This document shows, piece after piece, positions 1 to 8,473 of a stretch of DNA of 24,495 nt (positions are counted from its first letter, which is position 1; every line of letters starts with the position of its first letter). The DNA comes from an uncultured Fretibacterium sp. (GTDB lineage: Bacteria > Synergistota > Synergistia > Synergistales > Aminobacteriaceae): NCBI GenBank assembly GCA_937892105.1, contig CALAUZ010000013.1:1-24495 (forward strand), in the 5' to 3' direction. The translations under genes and the position numbers were made by a program. The notes below the pieces were generated by a model. The model ran no database searches and had not been told where the DNA came from. It saw only the letters and a list, made by a program, of their open reading frames with translations.

Positions 1-1
1 A

Positions 2-61
2 GATACACTTAAAAAATCCACAGATCTTGACAGTGCCATTTTTACAGCTTTTCAAATGTAG
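2..61 (+). CDS. Possible C-terminal end of an upstream gene (partial)
   Basis: An open frame enters from the left edge and ends at TAG 59-61, giving a tail of 19 residues ending in IFTAFQM. The tail reads as ordinary protein and stops 43 bases before the next ATG, which would fit the end of a gene in the same direction. Too little is visible to name a family, and chance openness over 60 bases cannot be excluded. Confidence 0.25.
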   Translation, partial: DTLKKSTDLDSAIFTAFQM

Positions 62-104
62 TGAGTATAACGTGGCTTAAATCGTATAAGCCGAACCTTT
101 AGTC

Positions 105-1047
105 ATGCCGACAATATTCCGTGAATTTCGCAGCCTAAGCTATGTAGCTTTTCCGCCTGATTACTGCCTTGTGGACATAGAAACAACGGGGCTGAGTCCG
201 AATGACAGCGACATAATAGAGATCGGAGCGATGAAATATTCAGGCCGCAAACCTGCCGGATAGTTCCAGACATTAGTACAGCCTCCGCGCCGTAATGGTG
301 TGTTTGTTGACGAATTTATTACGGGCTTGACCGGGATAACAAATGAAATGCTTTCTGACACTCCCCGAACATCAAGTGCGATAAAAGACTTTGCGGATTT
401 TCTCGGCAACAGCGTTATTGTAGGCTATAACGTGAGCTTTGATGTTAATTTTCTGTATGACAGATTCATGAAGCACCTAAAACGCCCGCTGACAAATAAT
501 TTTATTGATGTCCTGAGAATCTCCAGGAGATTGTGCGCGGAATTGCCTTCGCGTGATATTGACTTCAGTGCTTGAGCATTTCGGTCTGAAAGTCGGCAAC
601 AGGCACAGGGCAATCGGCGACTGTATAGCGACTCAGGTCATCTATGAACGATTACGTGAAGAAACCATGCGGAATTATGGGACTCTGGAAGAGTTCAGCA
701 ATACGTTCAAGGTATGCTCAGTCAAGAAGCCCTGTCAGGGCAGAACAGAGAATGACACTCTGGAAGAATGGAAGCGGAAATTATTCGCGTGTCCGAGCGT
801 GTATAAGGCGTTTAGATTGTTTGATAGGCTGAAGCTCAAGAAATTTCAGCTTGTGGAGCTGGCAGAATATCTCGGCGATAAGTCTGTCGATAAAAGCGAG
901 ATTACGAGAAAGCTCGTTTGTGCGACTGTGGGAGAAAAACTGAAAGATGACCCTGTACGCAAGCGCAATATAGAAAAGTACAAAAGAGATACAACCAATC
1001 ACAGGATCGTGTTTACTATCTCCCTTGCAATTGATTTGTCAAACTGA
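105..1047 (+). pseudogene. DEDDh 3'-5' exonuclease (DnaQ/PolC epsilon-like), broken by a stop and a frameshift
   Basis: All three exonuclease motifs of the DnaQ-like family can be read, but not in one frame. Exo I (CLVDIETTGLSP) lies just after the ATG at 105. The frame is then cut by TAG at 261-263, in the middle of a conserved stretch (KPAG*FQTLVQPP). Exo II (GYNVSFDVNFLYDRF) follows in the same frame, which ends at TGA 573-575. Exo III (H-x-A-x-x-D in NRHRAIGDC) is in the next frame, open from about 553 to 1047, so a single-base indel lies near 553-570. The roughly 125 residues after the nuclease domain (basic, Lys/Glu-rich) match nothing I recognise. Family members remove 3'-terminal nucleotides from DNA or RNA with two metal ions. 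Two independent lesions make a functional product unlikely. There is no convincing ribosome binding site before 105. Confidence 0.8.
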
Positions 1048-1054
1048 GTACATG

Positions 1055-1076
1055 ACCGTACAAAAAAACGTACAAG
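1055..1076 (+). repeat. Short direct repeat, copy 1 (possible integrase arm site)
   Basis: The stretch ACCGTA-CAAAAAAACGTACAAG recurs at 1267-1287 with only a few differences (the second copy has G where this one has C after each GTA, and a shorter A run). The two copies flank the tRNA-end-like sequence at 1131-1154 and lie just upstream of an integrase remnant, which is where arm-type integrase binding sites are expected. That role is inference. Confidence 0.4.
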
Positions 1077-1130
1077 AGACAAGAAGAATAATTTTGCAGG
1101 AGTGATTGATAGCAAGGGTTTGTGTATTTT

Positions 1131-1154
1131 ATTCGGTATCCCCCGCTTCCACCA
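1131..1154 (+). other. Possible attachment-site remnant resembling a tRNA 3' end
   Basis: The sequence TTCGGTATCCCCCGCTTCC followed by ACCA resembles the T-loop, 3' T-stem, acceptor strand and encoded CCA of a tRNA. The 5' side of the T-stem does not pair with it and no upstream tRNA body exists, so this is not a tRNA gene. Integrases of genomic islands commonly recombine within such 3' ends, leaving a fragment next to the integrase gene. An integrase remnant lies about 170 bases downstream. The region 1048-1513 otherwise holds no gene I can support. Confidence 0.35.
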
Positions 1155-1266
1155 GATGATAAATACAGAGTAAACTGTTGAACAATAAAATCTAGCTGAG
1201 TAAGTGGAGTTTCTAATGTTGTTACTACGTAACATATCGCGGAAAACCCCATAAAGCCGACATATT

Positions 1267-1287
1267 ACCGTAGAAAAACGTAGAAAG
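1267..1287 (+). repeat. Short direct repeat, copy 2 (possible integrase arm site)
   Basis: Near-copy of 1055-1076 (ACCGTAGAAAAACGTAGAAAG), about 210 bases away in the same orientation and directly before the integrase remnant. Each copy itself contains the internal repeat CGTA(C/G)AA twice. Confidence 0.4.
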
Positions 1288-1320
1288 TAAATTCAGCTGG
1301 TTTCTTTCTACAGTCAGACT

Positions 1321-1480
1321 GACAGAATGAGCGTAATGACTATGGGGAATAAGTACTGGATACTGCGTTACTGTGAGCAAAAGAAAGAGCACCGGATTTC
1401 ACTCGGCCATATCCTGAGATGCTCATTCTGGCCTGGCTGTTGGAAACTTGAGAAGAAGAAATTCGGGGATAGATTTCCGA
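1321..1480 (+). pseudogene. Tyrosine integrase N-terminal fragment (DUF4102-type arm-binding domain)
   Basis: From 1321 one frame reads DRMSVMTMGNKYWILRYCEQ, then KKEHRISLG, the typical core of the N-terminal arm-DNA-binding domain of P4-like tyrosine integrases (family pattern roughly GLxVxVxxxGxKxWxxRY...LGxYP). At about 1407 one base appears to be missing: shifting frame restores PYPEM, the conserved LGxYPE motif. The continuation is then broken by TGA and TAG codons. No catalytic domain is recognisable downstream, so this is a relic of an integrated element. With the repeats and tRNA-end-like fragment upstream it marks an old island boundary. Confidence 0.65.
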
Positions 1481-1513
1481 AAGCAGCGTAGAGAAAAACA
1501 TCACATACACAGT

Positions 1514-1660
1514 TTACTTGACAGACTCTCCATAAATTCCTTTTGTTTTTACGCCAACGAGAAAGTTGACGAGCAATTCATTGCTAATCTTCAGTTTTTC
1601 CTGCTTGGTCTGTTCTATGATAACGTGTCCTCCTATCTGCTTCTCTCTGACACATTTCAT
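1514..1660 (-). CDS. Small ORF of unknown function (48 aa)
   Basis: An ATG-to-TAA frame encodes 48 residues (MKCVREKQIGGHVIIEQTKQ... ending YGESVK). Its composition looks like a soluble protein with a Lys/Glu-rich helix. It starts about 30 bases downstream of the pbpC stop on the same strand, so it could be cotranscribed, but no clear ribosome binding site precedes it. No family is recognised. It may be a chance frame or a fragment of a decayed gene. Confidence 0.25.
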   Translation of the reverse strand: MKCVREKQIGGHVIIEQTKQEKLKISNELLVNFLVGVKTKGIYGESVK

Positions 1661-1690
1661 TGTACAGTCTCGAAACAAACACCTTATGGA

Positions 1691-3907
1691 TCAGAACAGC
1701 TTATCCCCCTGAACCCTCCTTCCAGGCGTAAATACCTTCACCCTAACACTATCGCTCCTTCCCCCCTCGTCCGCCGCTGATATCGTGTGTTCACCGTCAG
1801 GAACATCGTGGAAAAACGCTGTATCTCCCGTTGACGTTCCTATGTACTCGCCATCAAGATACCACCATACTTTCCCCCTCGCACCTTCCGTCTTCAGCGG
1901 TATCCTTCTCTCATTGTCCAATGGTGCCGCAAAATACGACGCTCCTGGTATCGGCGATATTATCCCAAGCCTGGAACGCGGATTGTCCCCTCCTGTGAAA
2001 ACTGATGGCATGTTCACAGCAACTTTTCCCGACTTCACCGTGTGCATGTCGCAGGGAAATGTGCTGGTTACACCCTCAATCGCCCATTCCTGCTTCACCG
2101 ATGGACATAACGCCGTTGGAGGTTTGCCTGATAACGAGCATACACGCCGCGCTGCAAGACCCTCCGGCCTCGCATACCATGTCGATTTTGGCGATATCAC
2201 ACGCAGTATCTTCACCGCTACAGGCGCAGAAACTCTCGCTCCTACTAACCCCTCCCATGATGAACCGTCCGGCCTCCCTGCCCATACGCACACCGTGTAA
2301 TCTGGTGTCCACGCACAAGCCCATGCGTCCCTAAGACCGTATGATGTCCCGGTCTTCAGTGAAACCTGCCACTTCCCGCCCAATGTTCCTCGCGCAAACA
2401 GCGATAGTTCCCCATCATACTTCAACATATCAGTCGTTATCCAGCTGCCTGCCTCTGACGCTATACGTTCCGATTGAACGTTATCCTCCTTCAACAGCTT
2501 CAACGGCCTGTGAACTCCCATTGACGCAAGTGCTGTATACGCTTCAAGTTCCTCAAGCAGCGTAACATCGCAGCCGCCAAGTATCAGGCTGTCCCCGTAA
2601 TATTCCGCCGACTGTGTGAGATGTCGGAAACCAAACTGTCTCATGAACGATAGCACCCTGTCATTCCCTGATGAACGTAAAACTCTTACCGCTGGAGCAT
2701 TCAGGCTTTCGTGAAGGGCTGTTCTGGCTGTTACTGCTCCCCTGTACGTGAGATCGAAGTTTCGCGGCGCACGTCCGGAAAATGCCGATGATGTGTCCGC
2801 AAGCATTGTTGAGGGGGTGAGTATTCCCTGTTCTATGGCCGATAAGTACGCAAACGGCTTCAGTGTCGATCCTGGTGAACGCAGTGAACGTCCGCAATCT
2901 ACCCATGACGCAGAATGCGAGCCGGCCATGTAGCTGAAACGCGCATTCCCTGCCCACGCCGTCAACGCTCCTGTCCTGTTATCTGCTATTCCGGCAGATA
3001 ATGTTACGTCTGAAGGGAAACTTTCACCGCCTAATGCCTGCCGCAGTATCGCTTCAAGTTTGCTCTGCGCCTCAATGTCCAGTGTCGTATCGTAACGCCT
3101 GTCGTGTTCTGGGTTTCGGGACAGCACAAGCTCCGAATAATGCCACGCCCTAGACGGAAGGTCAAATTTTCGTCGCGGCAACTCCTCCAGCATTGCACGC
3201 CTTGCCTCATCACGGGTAAATACCTTCTTGCTCTCCATCAGGGAGATAATCTCGTTCCTTCGCTTCATTGCAGACTTTGGACGAGTATCGGGACGATATA
3301 ACGTTGGGCCTTTCAGCATTCCTATCAACAGACATGCCTCGCCCGGCGAAATCTGTGCTGCCGTCTTCCCAAAGTATATTAACGACGCTGCCTGAACACC
3401 CCTTATGTTCCCGCCGAATGGTGCAAGATTGAGATAGCATTCCAGAATTTTGCGCTTGGGGATCTCATGTTCCAGCTTCATGGCCATTATGAACTCTCGT
3501 ACCTTCGTCGATGGTGTACGCTTTCTGCCCTCACGCTCGGAGACTGCGAGGCGTATAACCTGGCTCGTTATCGTTGAAGCACCAGAGATTACACGCCCCC
3601 TCGATACATCTTGGGCTGCCGCACGCAGCATTGCAAGCATGTCAATCCCGACATGACGGAAAAACCTGCCGTCCTCAGCGTTCACAGCCACCAGCGGAAG
3701 CCACTTCCCCATGTCTTCAAGGGGTATCGGTATCTGCCATTCCGACGCAGGAGACAGCCTGACATGAAACAATCTTCCCTCTACATCATAAAGTGCCGGT
3801 GAACCAAATATAACCGTAACTTTATCCGGATTAATGTCGATGTTCAGCCACAATCCAGCAAATATTACGGCAAATATAAGTACCAGAAGGAGGGAAATCT
3901 TCCTCAA
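1691..3907 (-). CDS. pbpC: Penicillin-binding protein 1C (bifunctional transglycosylase/transpeptidase)
   Basis: The 738-residue product polymerises lipid II into glycan strands and crosslinks peptides in the periplasm. An N-terminal membrane anchor (residues about 5-22) precedes a GT51 glycosyltransferase domain: the catalytic Glu is in AEDGRFFRHVG (E78), followed by GASTITSQ (109-116) and GGNIRGVQAAS (165-175). The transpeptidase domain carries the SxxK nucleophile motif STLK (S347-K350), SLN (401-403) and KTGTS (518-522). Residues about 640-728 fit the BiPBP_C domain that marks PBP1C, as does the overall length. The start lies 2 bases after the stop of the upstream Na+/phosphate transporter gene, so the two are one operon. 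The alpha-2-macroglobulin gene that often accompanies pbpC in proteobacteria is not next to it. All catalytic motifs are intact. Confidence 0.93.
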   Translation of the reverse strand: MRKISLLLVLIFAVIFAGLWLNIDINPDKVTVIFGSPALYDVEGRLFHVRLSPASEWQIPIPLEDMGKWLPLVAVNAEDGRFFRHVGIDMLAMLRAAAQDVSRGRVISGASTITSQVIRLAVSEREGRKRTPSTKVREFIMAMKLEHEIPKRKILECYLNLAPFGGNIRGVQAASLIYFGKTAAQISPGEACLLIGMLKGPTLYRPDTRPKSAMKRRNEIISLMESKKVFTRDEARRAMLEELPRRKFDLPSRAWHYSELVLSRNPEHDRRYDTTLDIEAQSKLEAILRQALGGESFPSDVTLSAGIADNRTGALTAWAGNARFSYMAGSHSASWVDCGRSLRSPGSTLKPFAYLSAIEQGILTPSTMLADTSSAFSGRAPRNFDLTYRGAVTARTALHESLNAPAVRVLRSSGNDRVLSFMRQFGFRHLTQSAEYYGDSLILGGCDVTLLEELEAYTALASMGVHRPLKLLKEDNVQSERIASEAGSWITTDMLKYDGELSLFARGTLGGKWQVSLKTGTSYGLRDAWACAWTPDYTVCVWAGRPDGSSWEGLVGARVSAPVAVKILRVISPKSTWYARPEGLAARRVCSLSGKPPTALCPSVKQEWAIEGVTSTFPCDMHTVKSGKVAVNMPSVFTGGDNPRSRLGIISPIPGASYFAAPLDNERRIPLKTEGARGKVWWYLDGEYIGTSTGDTAFFHDVPDGEHTISAADEGGRSDSVRVKVFTPGRRVQGDKLF

Positions 3908-3909
3908 CT

Positions 3910-5532
3910 TTACGCCCTCTTGTTCATGGCCAAAATATCAAGCGTGTAACCGGCTATGTTGTTGCTGTGGTCGCCAATTCGTTCAAGGTTGCTCAAAAGG
4001 GTTATGAAGTTCACGCCTTTTTCGGGTTCGCATTCTCCGCGATTGAGCCGGTCAATATGCTTCTTCCTGTAGGTACGTTCCTGACCGTCTATCTTCTTCT
4101 CTATCTCTCGGATTACCTGCCATGCCTGCGCTGAGTTTTCTTGCTCTATCGACGACAACGACATATCCACCGCCATGTTGGTTGTGTCGTACATGTCTTT
4201 GAACTCCCCGACTGCCTCGTCCGAAAGATAATGGTTCATAACGTCCGAACGTTCTATTAGGTTCTCCATTCTGTCGCCAATGCGCTCAAGGTCAAGCGAA
4301 GCGTTCACATAGCAGCCCAGAACCGTAGACACTTCATCGGATACTCCCCTCTGCCATATCTCGGAAGCATACTCGGAGATTGCGCGGGTTATCTTGTTCA
4401 CGCTGTCTTCAAGGCTGTCGAACTTTTTGCGCCTGTCCTCCTGTTTACCCTCTTCAAAGTCAAAGAATGTCTCACGTATGAGGTCAAACATTCTGCGGAC
4501 AATGTTTCCCATGTGAAGAAGCTCATCTTTCACAGCCTCAACTGCACTTGCGCTCGATATTGTGATTAATTTCGGGTCTAAGTACATGACATCTTCGGGC
4601 TTGTCTTCGGGTCTTAACGGGATAAGTGTTGAAATGAGTTTTGCCAGCAATGATACGAACGGGAAGAATATTATTGTGTTTAGAACGTTGAAGATTGTGT
4701 GAGCGTTTGCAATCTGTCTGCCGATATCCGGACTGCTCCAGAGAATTATCTCTCTGTAAATAGGGAATGCAAGAAGGAATATCACCGTTCCTATCAGGTT
4801 AAAGAGTACATGGCCCATCGCAGCCTGTTTTGCCGGACGTGAAGCACCCATCGCAACAACTATTGCCGTAAGTGTCGTGCCAATGTTGTCGCCGAGTATT
4901 ATTGGGATTGCCGCGTCAAGGCCGATTAAACCCTGCGACGCTACAGCCATCGTCAGGCCTATTGTTGCCGCGCTGGACTGTATGAGTACTGTCAATATCA
5001 TTCCTGCAATAACGCCTGTTATTGGGTTTCGGCTGAGGATAAGGAGCATGTCTCTGTGCTGCGAGATGATATGGGTTGCACTCTCCATTGTCTGCATTCC
5101 CATAAATAGGAGGCCGAGACCTACTATTCCGCTTGAAAGGTATGCTATCTGCTTCTTCTTCGAGACAATCGACATGAACACCCCAGCGAACACGAGTGGA
5201 AGCGCAAATGCCTCAATCTTGAACGCTATAATCTGTGCCGTTACCGTCGTACCTATGTTTGCTCCCATGATGATGCCTAGAGCCTGTGTGAGGTTGAGAA
5301 GCCCAGTGTTTACGAAACTGACAGTCATAACAGTAGTGCCTGTGCTTGACTGTATCAGGACTGTAACGAGTATTCCCACGAATATTCCGCGTAATGGCGT
5401 TTTCGTGAGAGTACCTATGAGCTGCCTCATCTTGTCCCCTGCAATGAACTGGAGGGCTTCGCTCATAAGTTTTATGCCGTAAAGGAATAACGCAACTCCT
5501 CCTGCGATGTTGAAGAAAGTCTTGATGTCCAA
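3910..5532 (-). CDS. nptA: Na+/phosphate cotransporter with C-terminal PhoU-like domain
   Basis: The 540-residue protein belongs to the bacterial Na/Pi-cotransporter II family, which moves phosphate across the inner membrane with sodium. The two inverted halves each carry the signature QSS motif (LIQSS at about 60-63 and 184-187), with a paired GANIGTT / GDNIGTT motif after each. About eight hydrophobic segments fill residues 1-310. Residues about 335-530 form a helical PhoU-like domain with its two metal-binding ERIGD motifs (LERIGDRMENL and LERIGDHSNN). The start is a TTG at 5532, chosen because GAGGAGG stands 7-8 bases upstream and the conserved MDIKTFF start follows. It is the first gene of an operon with pbpC, 2 bases apart. 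Such PhoU-fused proteins may control phosphate uptake or efflux; which applies here is not visible. Confidence 0.92.
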   Translation of the reverse strand: MDIKTFFNIAGGVALFLYGIKLMSEALQFIAGDKMRQLIGTLTKTPLRGIFVGILVTVLIQSSTGTTVMTVSFVNTGLLNLTQALGIIMGANIGTTVTAQIIAFKIEAFALPLVFAGVFMSIVSKKKQIAYLSSGIVGLGLLFMGMQTMESATHIISQHRDMLLILSRNPITGVIAGMILTVLIQSSAATIGLTMAVASQGLIGLDAAIPIILGDNIGTTLTAIVVAMGASRPAKQAAMGHVLFNLIGTVIFLLAFPIYREIILWSSPDIGRQIANAHTIFNVLNTIIFFPFVSLLAKLISTLIPLRPEDKPEDVMYLDPKLITISSASAVEAVKDELLHMGNIVRRMFDLIRETFFDFEEGKQEDRRKKFDSLEDSVNKITRAISEYASEIWQRGVSDEVSTVLGCYVNASLDLERIGDRMENLIERSDVMNHYLSDEAVGEFKDMYDTTNMAVDMSLSSIEQENSAQAWQVIREIEKKIDGQERTYRKKHIDRLNRGECEPEKGVNFITLLSNLERIGDHSNNIAGYTLDILAMNKRA

Positions 5533-5580
5533 CCGTAAAACCTCCTCATTAAATTAGTGATGGGGATATACATTATGCAG

Positions 5581-5589
5581 AGTATAACA
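5581..5589 (-). promoter_or_regulatory. Extended -10 promoter for nptA-pbpC
   Basis: On the minus strand TGTTATACT (TG-n-TATACT) lies about 50 bases upstream of the nptA TTG start. No good -35 hexamer is at the usual distance, which is typical for extended -10 promoters. Confidence 0.4.
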
Positions 5590-5622
5590 CGAGGAGTTGA
5601 GATACGGATTGTTGTTAAGTGT

Positions 5623-5630
5623 GATATGAT
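5623..5630 (+). promoter_or_regulatory. Possible extended -10 promoter for the prfB operon
   Basis: GTGATATGAT contains TG-A-TATGAT about 35 bases before the prfB start. It lies back to back with the nptA promoter in the 133-base divergent intergenic region. It has no clear -35 element. Confidence 0.35.
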
Positions 5631-5665
5631 TTGCGGGACATAATTTTCACATGAAAGGTTATAAC

Positions 5666-6770
5666 ATGAATCCCAATATCAAAACAGAACTGGAAGAACT
5701 GCATACTATGATACACAATATGCAGGACAGCCTTTGACATTCCGGCATTGGAGAAACGGTCAGCTGAATTAACCCGCGTAACTTCCGCTCCTGACTTCTG
5801 GAACACCGAAGGCCATGAAGAAACGTTGAAGCAGTTATCGCAGGTCAACACGAAACTTGACGGCTGGAAACATATTCAGGCAGAATACGGCGATATCATG
5901 ACGCTAGAGGAGATATTGCGCGAAACCGAAGACGCTGAACTTGAGGCAGAATTTTCGCAGAGATACGAGACTTTGCGCCGTGAACTCGAACATGCAAGCC
6001 TTCTGCTTCTGCTTAACGATCCTTACGACAGCTCCAACGCCATACTGATGGTACACTCCGGCTCAGGGGGGCTTGACTCTCAGGACTGGGCGGGAATGCT
6101 TCTGCGAATGTACCTGCGTTACTGCGAACGCGAGGGCTTCAAGGCTAATGTTATCGAGGCCGCAACAGATGACGATAATGGCATAAAGAATGCGACAGTA
6201 TTGGTTGAGGGCGATAACGCTTACGGTCTTCTTAAGGCTGAAAGGGGAGTACACAGGCTGGTCAGGATTTCACCTTTCGACAGTGCGCACAGAAGACATA
6301 CAAGTTTTGCCAGCGTACTAGTGTCTCCAGAGTTCAGTGATGATGTAGATATTGACATAAAACCGGAGGACTTGAAGGTTGACACTTTCAGGGCATCAGG
6401 AGCAGGAGGACAGTACGTGAACAGGACGGACAGCGCAATACGAATAACCCATATCCCCACAGGAATAGTAGTAACCTGTCAGAACGAACGCAGCCAGCAC
6501 ATGAACCGTCAGACAGCAATGCACGTTCTCAAGAGCAGGCTTTACGACATGGCCCTTCAGGAACGTCAGGAGGAATTGTCATCTGTTGTCGGCGAAAAGA
6601 AGGAAACCACTTGGGGCAGCCAGATACGAAGCTACGTTCTTCACCCTTACACGCTTGTGAAAGACCACAGGACGAACTACGAAAAGGGCAGCATTCAGGC
6701 GGTACTTGACGGGGACATAAGCGAGTTCATAATGGAATATCTCAGGCAGAAGGCAAAAGGCGATGTATAA
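5666..6770 (+). CDS. prfB: Peptide chain release factor 2, with programmed +1 frameshift
   Basis: Release factor 2 frees finished proteins at UGA and UAA codons. Translation starts at ATG 5666, with AAAGG 8-12 bases upstream, and reads 23 codons to CTT-TGA (5732-5737). The zero frame stops there; skipping one base continues as GAC ATT CCG to 6770. This is the classic RF2 autoregulatory site (CTTTGAC), with a weak Shine-Dalgarno-like AGGA a few bases before it. The joined product is 367 residues, the usual RF2 length. The RF2 specificity motif SPF(D) is at about 202-205 and the catalytic GGQ at 247-249, as in other RF2s. Reading UGA inefficiently when RF2 is scarce promotes the shift, so synthesis follows need. 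The 3' end overlaps the next gene by 8 bases, beginning a plus-strand operon through ricT. Confidence 0.95.
5732..5738 (+). promoter_or_regulatory. prfB programmed +1 ribosomal frameshift site
   Basis: CTTTGAC: the Leu codon CTT slips by one base over the in-frame stop TGA. This heptamer is the conserved RF2 recoding signal. The upstream internal Shine-Dalgarno is imperfect (AGGA rather than AGGGGG). Confidence 0.92.
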
Positions 6771-8469
6771 GAAATTTTTTGTGTTATTGATGTTGTTGCT
6801 TCTTCATGCTCCTGCAAACGCTGAAAGGTTTATCCCCTCACAGCCAGTGATAACGCTCCGTGAGATAAAGCCTGGAATGAACGGATACATGCTTACGGTG
6901 CTGAAGGGGACGAAACCTTCAAAGATACCCGTAAAAGTTGTCAGCATAGTCCCGCAGAAGCCTGGAAAGAATATCACCGACACTCTCTTAATCAGAATGC
7001 AGGGAACGAAGCTGGCACAGGGAATGAGCGGTTCACCTGTTTATCTTGGAGGCAGATTGGCGGGGGCAGTACGAAGCGGGTGGGACAACAGCAGTCAAAA
7101 TCTTGCGCTGGTTACGCCAATAGAGGCTATGTGTGAGATGTATGGTTCCGGGATTTCAACCGCTGGAAGCCGTGAAGCTCTTTCACTCACGAATGTTTCA
7201 GTGTCAGGTCTAAGAGTGAACAGCCCGTCAATGTCAGAGCTTTCCCGAAAAATTGGAGTAAGTTTCACGCAGGGAATAAGCATGGGTTCGCATGGTGCTG
7301 AAATTGGAGGCAATGCGCTGAAACCCGGCGACTCACTTGCGGTGCTGCTTGTGTGGGGAGATGTAGAGATTTCGGCAATAGGCACTGTTACTGCGACTGC
7401 TAGAGATGGAGGATTTATAGCGTTCGGCCATGATATGCTGAAGCGCGGCAGAGCGGCGTACCCGTCAGCGGGAGCGTACATTCACGAGATAATAGACAGC
7501 ACCTTATTCCCCTTCAAGCTGGGAAGTCCAATGGGAATAAACGGCACAATCACTCAGGACAGGGAAGCAGGAATAGCGGGAAAGTTCGGGAATTATCCCC
7601 CGTCAATAGCAGGAGATTTTGTGTTCAGGGATCTCGATACCGGCGGTGAAAGCAGGTACAAATTCCGGGTAATAGCCGATGAGTTTCTTGGAGCGGATTT
7701 AATCGAGGGAGTATTCAAGGGACTGGCGGAAGAAGTATGGGGACGAACCGGTCAGGGAACAATGAGCGTAAATCTTAGGATAGACGGCCGTAATGTACCT
7801 AACGGCTGGGCGCGTAAAGATATATTTTACTCGGAGGAGAACGTTATAGATGAGGCGTTCAAGCAGGCAAAATCAGTAATCAGCTCATTTCTGACGCAGC
7901 CGTTCTCGGATACTCTGCCCGCAGGATTTTCAGTTACGGTAGAGGCAGCGCAGAACCCCAAAATCCTTATGATAGAGGACGTTAAAGCACCAGAGGACGC
8001 AAAACCAGGCGAAGAGATAGAGGTTAATGTGAAGCTGAGGGGTTGGAGGACAGAACCTATTACGCGAAAGTTTGCCCTGAAGATACCTGAAGACGCTTCA
8101 GGAGTAGTAGAGCTTGTAGTGAGGGGCGGCGGAGAACAGTCATTGCCTCAGACGGCTATAGATGAAGGGTTAAAGAGTATAGACGGTCTGGAAAGAATGC
8201 TGACGGAGTTCAAGGCAGTGGACGGTAACAACGAACTTATACTGGAACTCAACGCTGACACTACAGGGGACATAATCAGGAAGATAAAGTCAGGCAAGAA
8301 GGATAAAGCCAAAAAGAAGACAGAGCGTGAACCAGATTTTCTGCCGGAGGAGACTGAATATCTAAGCGAGACTAAAGAACGCCGCATTAAGGAAGGAACG
8401 CTGAAGATATACAGCTCTGAATATCTTATAGACGGTCTGATGAAGCGTATAATCCACACGGAGAAGTAG
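6763..8469 (+). CDS. Secreted SpoIVB-type S55 family serine peptidase-like protein
   Basis: The 568-residue protein starts with a signal peptide (hydrophobic LLMLLLLHAPANA, likely cleaved after residue 20). It carries the S55 signature QGMSGSPVY (about 86-94), whose serine is the catalytic residue in SpoIVB. It is followed by GAVRSGW and a VTPIE stretch. Further family motifs are KPGDSLAVLLVWGD (about 187-200) and FGHDMLKRG (221-229), where His223 is a candidate catalytic residue. The C-terminal 170 residues are Lys/Glu-rich and unassigned. SpoIVB itself is a sporulation signalling protease, but stand-alone S55 proteins occur in many non-sporulating bacteria and their substrates are generally unknown. 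The ATG overlaps prfB and the stop is 4 bases from tmk, so it is expressed with core translation and replication genes. A periplasmic or outer-membrane quality-control role would be inference only. Confidence 0.82.
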   Translation: MYKKFFVLLMLLLLHAPANAERFIPSQPVITLREIKPGMNGYMLTVLKGTKPSKIPVKVVSIVPQKPGKNITDTLLIRMQGTKLAQGMSGSPVYLGGRLAGAVRSGWDNSSQNLALVTPIEAMCEMYGSGISTAGSREALSLTNVSVSGLRVNSPSMSELSRKIGVSFTQGISMGSHGAEIGGNALKPGDSLAVLLVWGDVEISAIGTVTATARDGGFIAFGHDMLKRGRAAYPSAGAYIHEIIDSTLFPFKLGSPMGINGTITQDREAGIAGKFGNYPPSIAGDFVFRDLDTGGESRYKFRVIADEFLGADLIEGVFKGLAEEVWGRTGQGTMSVNLRIDGRNVPNGWARKDIFYSEENVIDEAFKQAKSVISSFLTQPFSDTLPAGFSVTVEAAQNPKILMIEDVKAPEDAKPGEEIEVNVKLRGWRTEPITRKFALKIPEDASGVVELVVRGGGEQSLPQTAIDEGLKSIDGLERMLTEFKAVDGNNELILELNADTTGDIIRKIKSGKKDKAKKKTEREPDFLPEETEYLSETKERRIKEGTLKIYSSEYLIDGLMKRIIHTEK

Positions 8470-8473
8470 GGCA

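Noticed and set aside
1131..1154. A complete tRNA gene
   Set aside because: Only the 3' end is tRNA-like; the 5' T-stem does not pair and no anticodon or D arm precedes it.
999..1252. Two 78-residue minus frames after the exonuclease
   Set aside because: They overlap each other in different frames and match no family.
1055..1287. CRISPR array
   Set aside because: Only two imperfect short repeats 210 bases apart; no regular spacing, no cas genes.
1448..1780. 110-residue plus frame next to the integrase relic
   Set aside because: No family signature, overlaps pbpC in antisense for its last third; the start overlaps the decayed integrase.
1785..2300. Long open frames opposite pbpC (also 2005-2334)
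   Set aside because: They lie wholly antisense to a gene with intact catalytic motifs, have no ribosome binding site and show biased low-complexity composition typical of shadow frames.
4877..5482. 201-residue open frame opposite nptA
   Set aside because: Antisense shadow of a membrane-protein gene: its Ile/Pro/Met-rich sequence is the complement of hydrophobic codons.
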